The position numbers and the translations under genes are program-made. Shown here one piece after another: positions 43,985-55,585 of a stretch of 64,000 bases of DNA. The notes under the pieces are model-generated. The model was given only the letters and a program-made list of their open reading frames with translations, searched no databases and was not told the origin of the DNA. The first letter of the stretch is position 1. Each line of letters begins with the position of its first letter. The stretch spans positions 1,426,001 to 1,490,000 of the forward strand of contig BCHX01000008.1 of assembly GCA_001599755.1 (NCBI GenBank). The letters are read 5' to 3'. The DNA comes from Gliomastix tumulicola (lineage: Eukaryota; Ascomycota; Sordariomycetes; Hypocreales; Bionectriaceae).

Positions 43985-45072
43985 CAACGCAATATCGGCC
44001 CAGGTTGGCATGCCACGCCACAGGTGCTGGGATGTGTCCTGCCCTTCATTTGCCAGCTGCAGCTCTGCAACATGGAACAAGCAACGACAGAACGCGCCGG
44101 CCCCCTTTTCGGCCGAAGCCAAGGAGAATAGGATCTGATCTGCTGGGCCAGTCGAGAGGAGAGAGAGACAGAGAGAGAGAGGGGAGAGGCTAGTCGGTGA
44201 CACGGTAGGCTAGACGGTAAGACGAAAGGCGACGCCGAAGGACATGGGTGGTCCGTCGCCTGAGAAAGCGCCTGAGCAGCCCGAGCGAGGAAAGAGAGCC
44301 TAGTCCGGTTCGGTAGCGCTGCATAAGGGTGACATTAGTCCGGTCAGCGACAGCGAGGTATACGACGATGCTGTCTCCCTCCTGAAGAGGCAACAATCGA
44401 ATACGGAATACGGTGACACCCTGTTGGCATGGACTGTCTCTGGTGGTGGTGCTGATGGAAATGCCAGAGCAGCTGTCCAATTCGCTGGTGTCTGCCAGGA
44501 TGGACCTTGCCTCAGCTTACTAAGAACAGGTGAAGGCCGGGAAGGAGCAACGCGTGTCTGCGCTGCTGCATCACTGCTGCATCGCTGCTGCCTCTTGCCA
44601 GCCCTAGCCGGGCTTCGGCTGGGTTCCCATTTGGTAACGTGCAGGAGCCCTCCTGCCCCCCAGCTCGAGGCGTTCCTGCCCATGTTGAACCATCTCGTCG
44701 TAAATCAACAAGTCGGGCACCTCTGTCCCTGGTCTTTGACCTGCTTGGTAAGGTGCACGCTCTCCGGGTCCCTTGAAAAATGAGCTGCATGAAGCCATCA
44801 AGCCATCTGCAAGCGATATTGCGTGTCCGCTCGGACATCGACAAGCCAGACAGCAAAAATTAAAGGATGACGGGCATCGACAGCGTTGTAGAAACAGTGG
44901 GGGGTTGCTTCCGTAGGCTCGAGTGGCTTGCCCTGGCTGGCCTGGGCTTTTGCCTGGGCGGCTGAGGTGGATCTGCCCCCGTTCACTGCCCGTTTCTCTT
45001 CCGCTGCGTGCTGAGCGTGAACTTTGAAGTCGGGTCGGAAATAACCCCGCCATGATACGACGCCCGACGACA

Positions 45073-45093
45073 ACCACCACCACCACCACCACC
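45073..45093 (+). repeat. (ACC)7 trinucleotide repeat
   Basis: Seven perfect ACC units in non-coding DNA. Confidence 0.9.
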
Positions 45094-48000
45094 AGCTTGC
45101 AACCCCCACCAACAAGCATCCAGCACTGCACATGTGTTAGCCCTGGATGGTCCCCAGCAACTCTCCTCCAGGGTGCGACGATCCCTCAGGACCCCTTGTT
45201 TTATCAATCGGCCCTCAATGTCCATCCATGTCCCTCTTAACCCCCTCCCTCCTAGCGTCGCGATGCTGTCTCTTTTGCTTCAGCATCCATGGGCATCGCA
45301 ACAGCTCTCTCCTCTTAACAAAAAGGGTAACCATTGCTGGTGGGGCGCCTGGGAACTTTCTGCCCCACTAACCCACTTTGGCACTAATTGCTTGCCTGTT
45401 AGCCGCTGCCTGCTTCAGCCGCTCATTGGCCAGCACAGATTATTTTTACACATACACCTCAAGCCACATTTTTTAGTCTCCTGTTGCCCTCCTCTTCCTT
45501 TTCAGCTTGTTGAAGTTGGCCCTGCCGTTCCACTCCCCCCCGGCTGTCCTTCCCGCGAACTATTTGCTTGAATGCCGTGGATGGTGTCAAGGGGGGGAGA
45601 TGACGAGGGGGGAGGGAGCCGGTCTGCAAGTCACTGGCGCTATCGAATGTCATTCATCTAGTCGTCGGCTTGGGTGAGAGTCGGCTCGACGTCACTGGGA
45701 AATATGCTTCGCTTCAGCTCGGTTCGAATGCGACCTGTCAGTCAATAAAGCAGTCAATTGCCCAATATTTCTATTTCCGTCTCTGCGTTCGGCCATACCT
45801 GCAACGGCAACAAGCAATGGAACTGCAAAAAACGTGGCCCAATCTGTCCCCGGACGGCGGCCGCCCCTTACCACGACGGATCTGCGCTTCTCGAGGCATC
45901 CAGGACTCGCCCCACCCGTCGTTGACGGATGATCACAGCCACCCAAGCCAGGAGATGTACGTCCAGCGATGGAGATCAAGGTACATGGCACTAAACAAGT
46001 GCCTGGCTCAATGTGCCATGCTGTGTCATCGTCCAACTGGGCCTAGGGGAGAAGAAGAAAACAGGTCGAATCAGGGGTGCAAGAAGACGTTATCATCCTG
46101 TGTTGACCTCATCTCCCTTGATGCAAGTTTTTTTTGCGATATGCATGCACCTTCGTGGGGCTTAGGACTAGAGACATATGTAGTCTCTCGCGTCGACTTA
46201 TGGACCGGTCCGTTTTCCTCACGGTGATCAGTGGCCAACATGACCACGAACGAGGACCCTGCGACTAGGCAGGTATAGGCAGCTCTGGACGGTTTCGACA
46301 TTGTCCAAGCGGCTGGCACTTCGCGCCTCTGCAGGCCGCCGCAACACACAGATCAGGTAGATGTTTGTGCTTTCTCCTAGGGTCTCTCCCTCCTCGCTAG
46401 GAGGTCTGGGCATCCGTGGTCGTTCGTCACCAGGGCTGTACGTGGCAACACGTGTATCGTGCACGCACAGTGCATCTGGAATCTGCATGTGCCGCAGATG
46501 CCAGATCTTCCCCAAGGAGAAAGGGGGGGAGGAAATATCAAAAAAGGACCTGCATCGTGGGGTGAAGAAAGCCTCACCACGAGGCCATCTCGGCTCTTGC
46601 ATTGCCTCTTCGACCAAAGATCAACTCCGGCAGCCATTATCGGTTTGCCAGGCTCGCAGCGTGTGGCTTTGAGGTACCGGAGCACGCCGATTGGAGCGCG
46701 GTGCGACGGTCGCCGGGTAATTGAATTGTTCATCTGCAACAAGGGTCGTGGCCCTCGATTTAACGCCGGACATGCATCTTTAGGTGCAGTTGCAGCTGCC
46801 GTCGTGGTCGCCAAGCGTATTTGGCGCAGTGATGATCGTGTCATGGGCCGCGGCAGTGGCAATCAGAACGCCATCGGACCTCCAAGGTTGTCACCATGCC
46901 CCGAGCATGTCCGGAGTTCTTGTTCTGCTTTACTGTCCATCACAACGAGAGGGATCCTCGTTTTTCGTACCGGCCAGGATGTGGGCAGTTGCATCCAAGG
47001 CAGCTGCAGAACAGTCTCGGGCTAAAAATAGCGGCCATGTTCACCAGACCTGCAGCCTGGATGCCCTGAATGGTAACCTTTGGGTGGTAACGAGACGACC
47101 TCAAGGGTACCTCCCCGTCCAAGGCATTCCTTGGTGTTGCCGTGGGGAGACCCAAGGCACCCAAGTGGGATGGGTGATTTCAGCCGCTTGATGTAACCTT
47201 TGTTAACGTGGAACAGGTTTGTTGATTTTGGGCGACGAATGCGACCAAATGGCGTGTTAAACCTCCGACCCGCTGCAATGATAGGCCCAGGCAAGGTGAT
47301 CGACCCTAAAGGACAATCGTGAGTCGCCAGTGGGGCAGCCGAGGAAGTTCCCTGTCGAAGTTGTTTGATTCTCATTCTGAAAGAATACGCTAGAAAGCCA
47401 CCAGGAATACGGACCGTTTTGGCACGTGCAAGCAGGTTTGAGAGCCGTGGGACTATACGCAGAGTGTCATCAGTGGCGCACGGAGTTTTGTTGACGCTCC
47501 AGAAAACTCCTCTCGGATTGGCGCGCCACCTGAGTGGCTTGCTGGATAGTCTCTGTGTGTCTTGCAGAAGGATCAAGCCGTCAACACATCGGCATATCAA
47601 CCCTTGTCGCACATGCTGGCAAGAATATGGAAGTTGTTCCAATGGATTAATCGCTCAGAATATCCGGTCCGGATGAAGGCCTAGCCTTTGCTCATGTAAT
47701 CGGGTGGCTTGTTGACTACTGGCTGGCCTCTCGACTGTATCGTCGGATCGTCGAATCCGTGGCCATTTTAGCCATCTCATCGTCGGTGCGAGAATCGTGA
47801 GTGTTGTGCAAAACGACAGAAGAGGCCCTGCCACTCACACGGGAATATGAAGGTCAGAGTTCGACTTCACGGCCGAAAGGATTCTGAAGGGATGAGTTGA
47901 GATCCGTGCCCACCCACTTGGGTGCAATCATCGACTCCAGGGCCACGTAACCATCCGCACTGTAATCACCAAATCGCAGAGCATGCCCAGAAAGGGCAAG

Positions 48001-48538
48001 GCGTTCCCCAGGTGGGTACGTCCGTACATCTCGCACTCGCAGTGAGCCCGGCACGGTTTGACAGGAGGCTTTCAAAGGGCGTCGTTTCAAGGACGAGCAC
48101 CGGATCCGTTGCGTTGTGGCTGCTTGGTAAGTCAGGGGCGCCCACGACTTTGCCTCCGCGAAAGGGATGGTCGACCGACGACAGACATATTCTTCTCTGC
48201 AGACTCGGCCCGCGATGCCTCGTCTGCGCGGAGGTCGTCACCTGGGCTCGGCCTTCCTGAAGCTAGAGACCATCGTTATTATCACGCAGGTAGCGTGCTA
48301 TCGTTAACAGCAAGTCCTGAAACGCTGGAAAACGTTAAAGGTCTGGACAGGACTAGCGAGATGCAGATCGCCACAGTGAGATGTCATGACCAAGGGGCTG
48401 GGGGGTATTCTCCATTCCGCTGCGAAGATACCATAACCCCAAACAGGGAGATTGCCTGATTGACTTGGTGGGAAATCGCGATGGGGAGGAGTGTGCCCCA
48501 GCTTAGTCGAGAGGAATGCCTTCCATGTAACTTCTTGT

Positions 48539-48907
48539 CTAGGTAGCCTTGGAAGTGGTTGAGGTTTCACATGGGTCATCGAGTTGCGACGGCAGTTCCC
48601 ATTCCCATTTGTCGTCCACGCCCAGCTCAACGTTGAGGTCAGAGGGCCAATAAGGCCAGCGTTCCTCAACCTGGCATTGGAGGGAGAAATAGCGACGAAT
48701 GGCCGTGGTGTAGCGAACTACATGTTGCTTCAAGCTGGCCTTCAAGTTGGCTGCCAAAGCCAAGTGTTTCGCCTGATAATTGCATGTTGCCGGGCGAGGA
48801 CACTCGGCAATCGTCATCGTCGGATACTTTGGACAGCCCGAGGTGCACGCCAGTCGACGGATTGGAGTTCGAATCGTGATGAACGTCTTGGCTTCTTTGC
48901 TTGCTGG
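48539..48907 (-). pseudogene. Possible coding remnant with Cys/His-rich segment
   Basis: A 122-residue stop-to-stop frame on the minus strand reads more like protein than its surroundings. It contains LACTSGCPKYPTMTIAECPR, PATCNYQAKHLALAANLKAS, LKQHVVRYTTAIRRYFSLQC, then a Trp-rich acidic end. Cysteine and histidine spacing (C..C..C..C..H..H..C) is suggestive of a degenerate zinc-finger array. An ATG-initiated stretch (MDEDWTKRETSPGS, from 49010) lies just upstream in another frame, so either an unseen intron (a GCTAG acceptor sits at the frame opening) or a frameshift separates them. It may equally be chance. Confidence 0.25.
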
Positions 48908-49819
48908 CTAGCCTCGCATCTCGCTTATCCCTTGCTATTGCACGATGACGTTCTTGGAGGCGATGCGTAGAGCCAGGAGATGTCTCCCGTTTCGTCCAAT
49001 CTTCATCCATCGGGTCTCAGAAATGGCTGGCCTGAAGGAGGGAGCGAAAGCTCAGAAGCTCCTCTCTCCCATTTGCGGGTGGAGGCCCTAACAATTGCCT
49101 GTGTGGATCGTCACCGCTGATGAAAACCCAGCGACACGGAAATCAAGATTCGCATTCGCCTCGCAAGAGAAGATGGAAAAGATTCCAGAAAACGATCGGG
49201 GACAGCTGTCAAGAACAGGCCAATGCGGACCTGATAAAGTCGATTCAGACTTTCAGATTGGGACCGGATCGGCCCTTTTACAGACCAAGGTCGAAGAGCC
49301 GCATCCCTGGGCATTGGAAATACTGCTGCCTAAACGCAAATCCGGGGGTTAGGTCAACCACGAAGTAGGACCCAGCGCGAGGCAGGGTAGCTCGGCAAGG
49401 ATTGGGAGGCGAAGATGTTCATGGCCGCAGCTCGGCCGTGAAAATGATGGCAACGACGTTGGATACGGTCGGGTGTTGCTGGATGTCGTTGTTTGGTGGA
49501 GGTTTCTGAGAGGCTGAGGCTGAGGTGGGTGTAAGATAGGTAACACCCGACTAAGGGTGTCAGATGCCTTGAGAGGAGAATCCGAGGCAGGAGCCAATTG
49601 GTGCTCCTTCCACAAGACGGATGGCCAACACACCAGCCTCGAGTCAGCCCTTACAACAATGGCATTGTCTGTATGATATCAGGGAAACAGAGGTCTAGAA
49701 AAGCTGATTAATGGAAATACACGCCCTCTTAGATCGCAGCTGGGTCTATGCAGCCCGCTATAAATACAAACAAAGGTACAGTTATTATACAGAGGTCAAG
49801 ACGTATCCCCGACTGTGCA

Positions 49820-50518
49820 TCAGCCTGATAGACTGGCCATAATCTCAGCCTCCCGCTGGGCTCTGCGTTCAGCTGACCTCTTCTTGAACCGAACCTCAGC
49901 CCGTCTTCGTTCACCTCCATCAATCTTCCTGCCACGACGATGCTCCCACATGCCCTCCGTAACCTTGACAACTGCTCCGGCCGAATTGGCCAGTGGCGTG
50001 GCGTAGGGGCCCGAGATAGAGTTGAGCCCTCGCACGACGTAGCCGGTCGGCCGGATGAGCGTTGACGGCTCGGTTGCGACCTCCACATCGGGGTGAGGAA
50101 CGTTGACGACGAACTTCCTGTCGCTGATCACGTTGGCTGGGGGCATGGCCGACTTTAGGATGGCCTCGCCGTCTTTGACGAATCGAAAATCTCCTCCGGG
50201 TCCCAGTGTCCCCTTCCGATAGCGCTGCATCCATTCGAGAAGGTATCGTCGGTTGCGCGGGGGCTCGATCCCGAGCTCCTTGAGCTCCGGGCTTGTCATG
50301 CTCCATAGAGATTCCCAGGTCGGAAATTTGTTGGCGTATCTGCTCAGCCCGCGGCCGATAAGCGTCAAGAAAGTCTTGACGTCAGGGACGAATGGTTTCG
50401 GCTCCGGGATCGGGTGTGGTGCTCTAGTTCGATGAAGCCATCGGACCTGGCCTTGGATTGTGAGGGTGCTGGTTGTTCGGAGGAGCTGCAAGCCCCTTTG
50501 CACCTGGAGCAATTTCAT
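49820..50518 (-). CDS. fyv4: Mitochondrial small ribosomal subunit protein mS41 (Fyv4, IGR motif)
   Basis: Single coding exon, 232 residues. The N-terminus (MKLLQVQRGLQLLRTTSTLT, basic and hydroxylated) is a mitochondrial presequence. The IGR/SAM-like domain follows at about residues 45-105: VKTFLTLIGRGLSRYANKFP, TWESLWSMTSPELKELGI and RRYLLEWMQRYRKG. A basic helical C-terminus (RRRAEVRFKKRSAERRAQRE) fits rRNA binding. mS41 is a component of the fungal mitoribosome small subunit. The leader contains a probable 61-bp 5'-UTR intron. It diverges from the Irc20-like gene, with 361 bp between start codons. Confidence 0.92.
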   Translation of the reverse strand: MKLLQVQRGLQLLRTTSTLTIQGQVRWLHRTRAPHPIPEPKPFVPDVKTFLTLIGRGLSRYANKFPTWESLWSMTSPELKELGIEPPRNRRYLLEWMQRYRKGTLGPGGDFRFVKDGEAILKSAMPPANVISDRKFVVNVPHPDVEVATEPSTLIRPTGYVVRGLNSISGPYATPLANSAGAVVKVTEGMWEHRRGRKIDGGERRRAEVRFKKRSAERRAQREAEIMASLSG

Positions 50519-50525
50519 TGTGTCC

Positions 50526-50586
50526 CTGTAAGTGCAATTGCGTCAGTAAAGGAGACCTTATTGGGATTGGCATCGGACAGACTTAC
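50526..50586 (-). other. Probable 5'-UTR intron of mS41
   Basis: On the minus strand GTAAGT begins at 50586. A CTGAC branch-like sequence lies near 50540-50545 and TTACAG ends at 50526, only eight bases before the mS41 ATG at 50518. Length 61 bp matches the other introns. Confidence 0.6.
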
Positions 50587-50848
50587 GAGGTATCGCGGGA
50601 TGCTTCAATGCGCTGCTTCACATGATCAGATTTGCTCGTGCTTTTTGCAGTCGAAATTTTGATCAGGCAAGGAGTTAGTTTAGTCATCATACCCACCTTT
50701 TTACCCGCGTCTCCATCAACGCGTACCTAGCTGGATCCTTATCGATAAGCATATCCCCAAATCCCGGTCGATAATTGTCAGCCCCCTCGTCCTCTAGAAC
50801 TCTTTTCTTGTCAACATCAGTCACTCTTCACCATCGAATCAAGCTGGC

Positions 50849-50872
50849 ATGCTGCGCCTTCGGCTTTCCTAG
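50849..50872 (+). promoter_or_regulatory. uORF just before the Irc20 start
   Basis: ATG at 50849 opens a seven-residue frame (MLRLRLS) ending at TAG 50870-50872, seven bases before the Irc20 ATG. Confidence 0.4.
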
Positions 50873-50879
50873 CGACGAG

Positions 50880-53800
50880 ATGGGGAGGCCCAAGGCAGTC
50901 AAGCCACTTTACGTGAACTATCCCAGTCAGTCCTCGATTCAAGCTATGACATTCAAGTGCCCTCAGCTTACCGTGACTAGCACCGTTTCCCCAAGATCTT
51001 CTCGACTTGATTCGCTCGAGTCCCATCGTCGAGTCATCTAATCCGTCATCGCAAATTGAACGACCGACAAAGCGCCTAAGGACTGTTGACTCCGCTTGCG
51101 CCTCCCACCGTGTAGGCAAGGCCTCGGTCTGCTTTACACGCCAATGTCCCGACAACATACATGAAGAGTTTCGCGAGGAACGATCAGATGTCGGAAAGCA
51201 CATCTCCTTTCTTCACTACTCCCGCTCTCCGTCATGGCGGCCCGGCGCAAAGATGTTCCATGGACGATTTCACGTCGAAGCACCCGGGCCACTAATCGAT
51301 ATTCTCCACATCGTGCGTTCCGACACACCGTCGCCATCCAGGTCAAGCTTCGTGATACCAATACCCGCCGAAGATGTGAGTCCGGATGCATGGCGTATCA
51401 TTCGGCTCGCTGGTGGCACATCGCATGATGCCTCTCCAGGCGCAATCTGGACGCGAGTGGACGTGGTCATCGAGAAGCGGCAGCAGACGATTATGATGGC
51501 ATTTGACTTTCATCTATACTGGAACGAGACGCCATCACCTTTGAATGGACTAAGGCAGCCCGGCGCCCGAGACCACACCCAGACTGTTATTGATATCTGC
51601 TATCCTCCTGATCGCCAAGAACCTACCCTATCTCCGCTCGACTTCTACGAAGCCGCCTACGTCCCGCCGTCCGATGAGCCCTCAAGCACAAGCATCGAGA
51701 TTCCTGGTCTCGATTCGACCCTTTTTCCTTATCAGAAGCGGACCCTGGATTGGCTGCTCAGCCGAGAAGGCGTTCGGTGGTCGACAGACTCTCAAATCGT
51801 ACCTCTGGCGATTCCAGCTCCCGCACCGTTGAGTGATAGTTCACGGGTTGTGAAGGATCTCGATGGCAACGACATATTCCTTAGCGACATCTTCCACGCT
51901 ATTACGTCTTCGAATGCGAGTTTCCAGCGGATAGAGCAAGCAGCAAAAGGAGGCATTCTTTCTGAAGAGATGGGCCTCGGGAAGACTCTTGAAATGCTGG
52001 CCTTGATCATTCTCCATCCCCAACCCCCAGTCACACCAAGCAGTGATCCTGACGGGGGTCTGTTACGGAGCGGCGCAACCCTCATCGTCACCCCAGAGCC
52101 ATTGCGACAACAATGGATGTCGGAAATTTCGAGACACGCGCCGGGTCTTCGCTTTACGTTCTACCAGGGTTGCAAGAGAGGAGGGAGAGAAGGGAGAGAA
52201 GCGAGGGAAGCGAGAGAAGCAAGAGAAGGGAACGAAACTGCGGAAAGGCTGTCTGAGTACGACGTTGTCATAACGACATATTCCGTCCTATGCGCGGAGC
52301 TGCACTTTACGACGAAGCCTTCTGAGCGTCCCAGGAGACACGAGCCCAAGTACGAGCGACCAAACTCTCCGCTTACCCAAGTCTCATGGTGGAGGCTCTG
52401 CCTGGACGAAGCTCAAATGGTCGAGAACAGCATGACACAGGCATCCAAGCTTTGCTGCCTGATTCCTCGCGAAAATTCATGGGCCATAACGGGAACCCCT
52501 GTCAAAGACAATGTGCAGGATCTTCTCGGGTTACTTACTTTTATGAGATATGAGCCACTGTCCTCGGCACCTCACCTGTGGCGCGTGGTGCTGAACGATA
52601 AACCCACTTTCCAGAAGCTCTTCAACACACTCGCCCTCCGTCATACAAAGGCTATGGTTCGGGGTGAAATTGCTTTACCACCACAGCATCGTTTTGTCAT
52701 CAGTGTTCCGTTCACCGCTGTGGAAGAGCAACATTATCAAACTCTTTACCGCGAAATGGCCGAGGAATGCGGAGTTGATACGAACGGTAATCCAGCCGTC
52801 GAGGACTGGAGGCCAGAAGAGTATGAGGAACAGATGCGGACTTGGCTCAACCGCCTTAGGCAGACCGCCCTTCACCCAGAGATCGGCGTCTACGCTCGGC
52901 GACGATTTGGCCAGGGCAAAGATCGTCCAATGAGGACGGTGGAGGAAGTGCTGGAAGCCATGCTGGAGCAGAGCGAGAACGCGATGCGAACCGACGAGAG
53001 AGCACTCCTTTCTTCCAAGCTGACGAGGGGTCAGCTGCTTGAAAATAGCCCCCGTGTCAAAGAGGCCCAACGGATTTGGGAGGGTGCTAGGAAGGAAATC
53101 GAGAAGATGGTGGAAAAGTCCCGCGCAGAACTTAAAGAAGCAAAAGCCGAAGCTAAGGGAAAGGGTCCCGCGTCGCAGAGACAGTCCCGTGCAGGATCAA
53201 CGCCGTCTGGTTCTGGAGATGAAGACGAAGAGGGCGAGGGTGAATACAAAGCTCGCATCGGAGAGTGTCGCCGCCGACTGCGATCTGACTTGGAAATCCT
53301 GCACAAGGCCGTCTTCTTCTGTGCCAATGCATTCTTCCAAATCAGGGATAATCCAGAGTTTACCGAACCCGATTCGGAGGAGTTCGAGACTCTGAAGAAA
53401 CTTGAGGATGACACCTACGAAGAAGCAAAGGCTATCAGAAGAGAGATTCTCACTGAGTCCCATAACAGGGCAACCAAGCATATGAGCAAGATCTCAAGAA
53501 AGGCGGTCGATCAGATGTTTGCTGAGATTCCAGAGCTTGCGCTGCAGACGGATCGTGGCATCCAGAGCGGCCGTATCCTTGATGAACTCGACGTGCTGTA
53601 CGGCATGCTCAATGAGCAGGCAGAGATCATGGATGAGTGGCGTGAAGCCACCATTCAACTTCTTCTCAAGCCGCTTCTTGACGAAGAAGATGACGTTGAA
53701 ACCACCGGCGAAGAGTTGATGGACTCTGCCAAGATTCAAGATGAGCTGATGGTCTATGTCCAAGCCATCAGAGCTATGACCGCCGATCGCCAGGATGCCA

Positions 53801-55357
53801 TCAGCGGCCAGACTAACGAGCTGATCAAATATGAGACGCAGACGTCGTTGAGAATGGCTCGCGAAGATCAAGGCCCGGCACCGCAGAAGCTACTCAGCCT
53901 CATGGAGATCCGTGACAGAAAGAAACCACGCGCCGACATATCGATGCGTGCCGCCATCAGCGAGTTTCGAAGCCTCGTATTTAGACTCAGCAGTGAAGAG
54001 CACAAGACCCAGCGCACCGAAGCCGAACGCATCATCGCCGCGCGACACTTGGGAGCAACGCAGGCTGCACTAGCGGAGCAGAATAAGATCGTGATGGCTT
54101 TGGAGACTGAGGTTGAACGGTTTACATCCACGATGAACGCACGCTTAGAGTACTACCGCCATCTCCAGAGTGTCTCAGACAGCGTGCTTCCATACGAGGG
54201 CGCTAAAACGGAGGAGGCACTGGCAAGATTTGTGACGACCGAGGAGGGACTTCAGCGCAAGATTGCTACAGGAAAGGCAAAGCACCGGTATCTAATCCAC
54301 CTCAAGGAGGCCGGCTCCAAGAGCCACGAACCTCGAATGTGTGTTATTTGCCAGACCAACTTCGAGATTGGTGTCCTGACTGTCTGCGGCCATCAATTTT
54401 GCAAAGACTGCATGAAGATCTGGTACAGGGCGCATCATAACTGCCCGGTATGCAAAAGGCATCTCTCTGCCTCGGATCTACACGACATAACGCTCAGGCC
54501 GCAAGAGCTCAAGCTGCACAGTGGTGAATCAAGCCGTCCCCAACAGCAGGAAGGAGGCGACGAGAGCCCTGCGCGAGAAGAGTCACCTCTGCAGAAGCAG
54601 ACAGGGATATACTCGGCCTTCAACGTGGACAAGCTTGCTGAAATCAAGGACATTGAGCTGGAAGGGCCTTCTTACACGACAAAGGTGGACACTCTCGTGC
54701 GCCATCTCCTTTGGCTTCGCGAATCGGACCCAGGGGCGAAGTCCATTGTATTCTCTCAGTAAGTAGTCACATCTCGGGAATCGGGGCACTGTGAGCCAAG
54801 GCTAACTATACCGCAGGTACAAGGCGTTCCTCACCATTCTAGCCAGGGCTTTCGAGCGCTTCCGGATTGGTTTCGCCTCCGTCGACACCCACGGCGGCAC
54901 CGTCCGCTTTAAAGAAGACCCCGCCGTCGAGGTCTTCCTCCTGCACGCCCGAGCACACTCCAGCGGCCTCAACCTCGTCAACGCAAGCCACGTCTTCCTC
55001 TGCGAGCCCCTGGTCAACACGGCCATCGAGCTCCAGGCCATCGCGCGAGTCGACCGGATTGGCCAGCAGCACGAGACGACGGTGTGGTTGTACATTACGG
55101 CGGGCACGGTCGAGGAGAGCATATACAATCTGTCTGTCAAGAGACGCATGCAGCACATGGCCCGGGACACCGGCAAGAGGAAGAGCATCGAGTCGACGCC
55201 CGAGCTGCTCGATGCGACTCTGGAGGCGGCGAACACGCTCGAGATGGAGCAGGCTGCGCTATCGAAGCTCATGAGCCGGGATAAGATGGCGGGCGAGGTG
55301 GTGGACAAGGGGGATTTGTGGGACTGTCTGTTTGGTCACATGAAGGATGGCGTTTAG
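50880..55357 (+). CDS. irc20: Irc20/SHPRH-like SNF2 ATPase with inserted RING E3 domain
   Basis: Exons 50880..50925, 50996..54758 and 54817..55357 encode 1449 residues. Exon 1 gives MGRPKAVKPLYVNYP and splices to NLLDLIRSSP. The SNF2 N-lobe has Walker A GGILSEEMGLGKT (about 334-346), LIVTPEPLRQQWMSEI, DVVITTYSVL and a DEAQ box (about 484-487). A long coiled-coil insert follows. The RING finger CVICQTNFEIG...CGHQFCKDCMKIWY...NCPVC lies at about 1130-1165. The helicase C-lobe follows, with SIVFSQYKAFL, SSGLNLVNASHVFL and AIARVDRIGQ. This split SNF2/RING layout is that of SHPRH and yeast Irc20, nuclear ubiquitin ligases linked to recombination and repair choice. A (G/A)RE repeat at 52174-52224 expands a surface loop between motifs Ia and II. 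Confidence 0.92.
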
Positions 55358-55585
55358 GTGTTTCGTAGAGGGGGGATGTTTAGAGATACACGGCGCGTGT
55401 TGTTGTGATGATATAGTTGTAGGGAATACCCTTCCTTTTATGTATATAACGAAGATGATGATGATCTCATACTATCGATGCCCTTCAGAAGACACAACCA
55501 TTTCTTGTAAACCCCACGGAACGCCTAAATGCATCGCTTGGTCCTAGGATATCTATCATACATCTCGAGCCTCCCACGCTCACCC

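Larger units (their letters stand above)
42219..49819. other. 7.6-kb gene desert upstream of the bZIP-like gene
   Basis: No convincing gene on either strand. Simple repeats cluster here: (GGT)6 at 43328-43345, GGGA/GAGA runs near 43180-43215, (ATGG)8 at 43953-43984 and (ACC)7 at 45073-45093. Open frames of up to 206 codons (47022-47642 minus, 46459-47025 plus) overlap antisense frames and have no signatures. A possible coding remnant is listed at 48539-48907. Confidence 0.55.
50519..50879. promoter_or_regulatory. Divergent mS41/Irc20 promoter with CGATAA elements
   Basis: CTTATCGATAAG (50738-50749) is a perfect palindrome and CGATAA recurs at 50769-50774. The left side holds the mS41 leader intron and the right side a short Irc20 uORF. 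Confidence 0.5.

Noticed and set aside
46459..47025. 188-codon plus-strand open frame
   Set aside because: No recognisable motif and heavy overlap with antisense frames.
47022..47642. 206-codon minus-strand open frame in the gene desert
   Set aside because: No domain, biased Arg/Pro/Gly composition, overlapping open frames on the other strand; consistent with chance.
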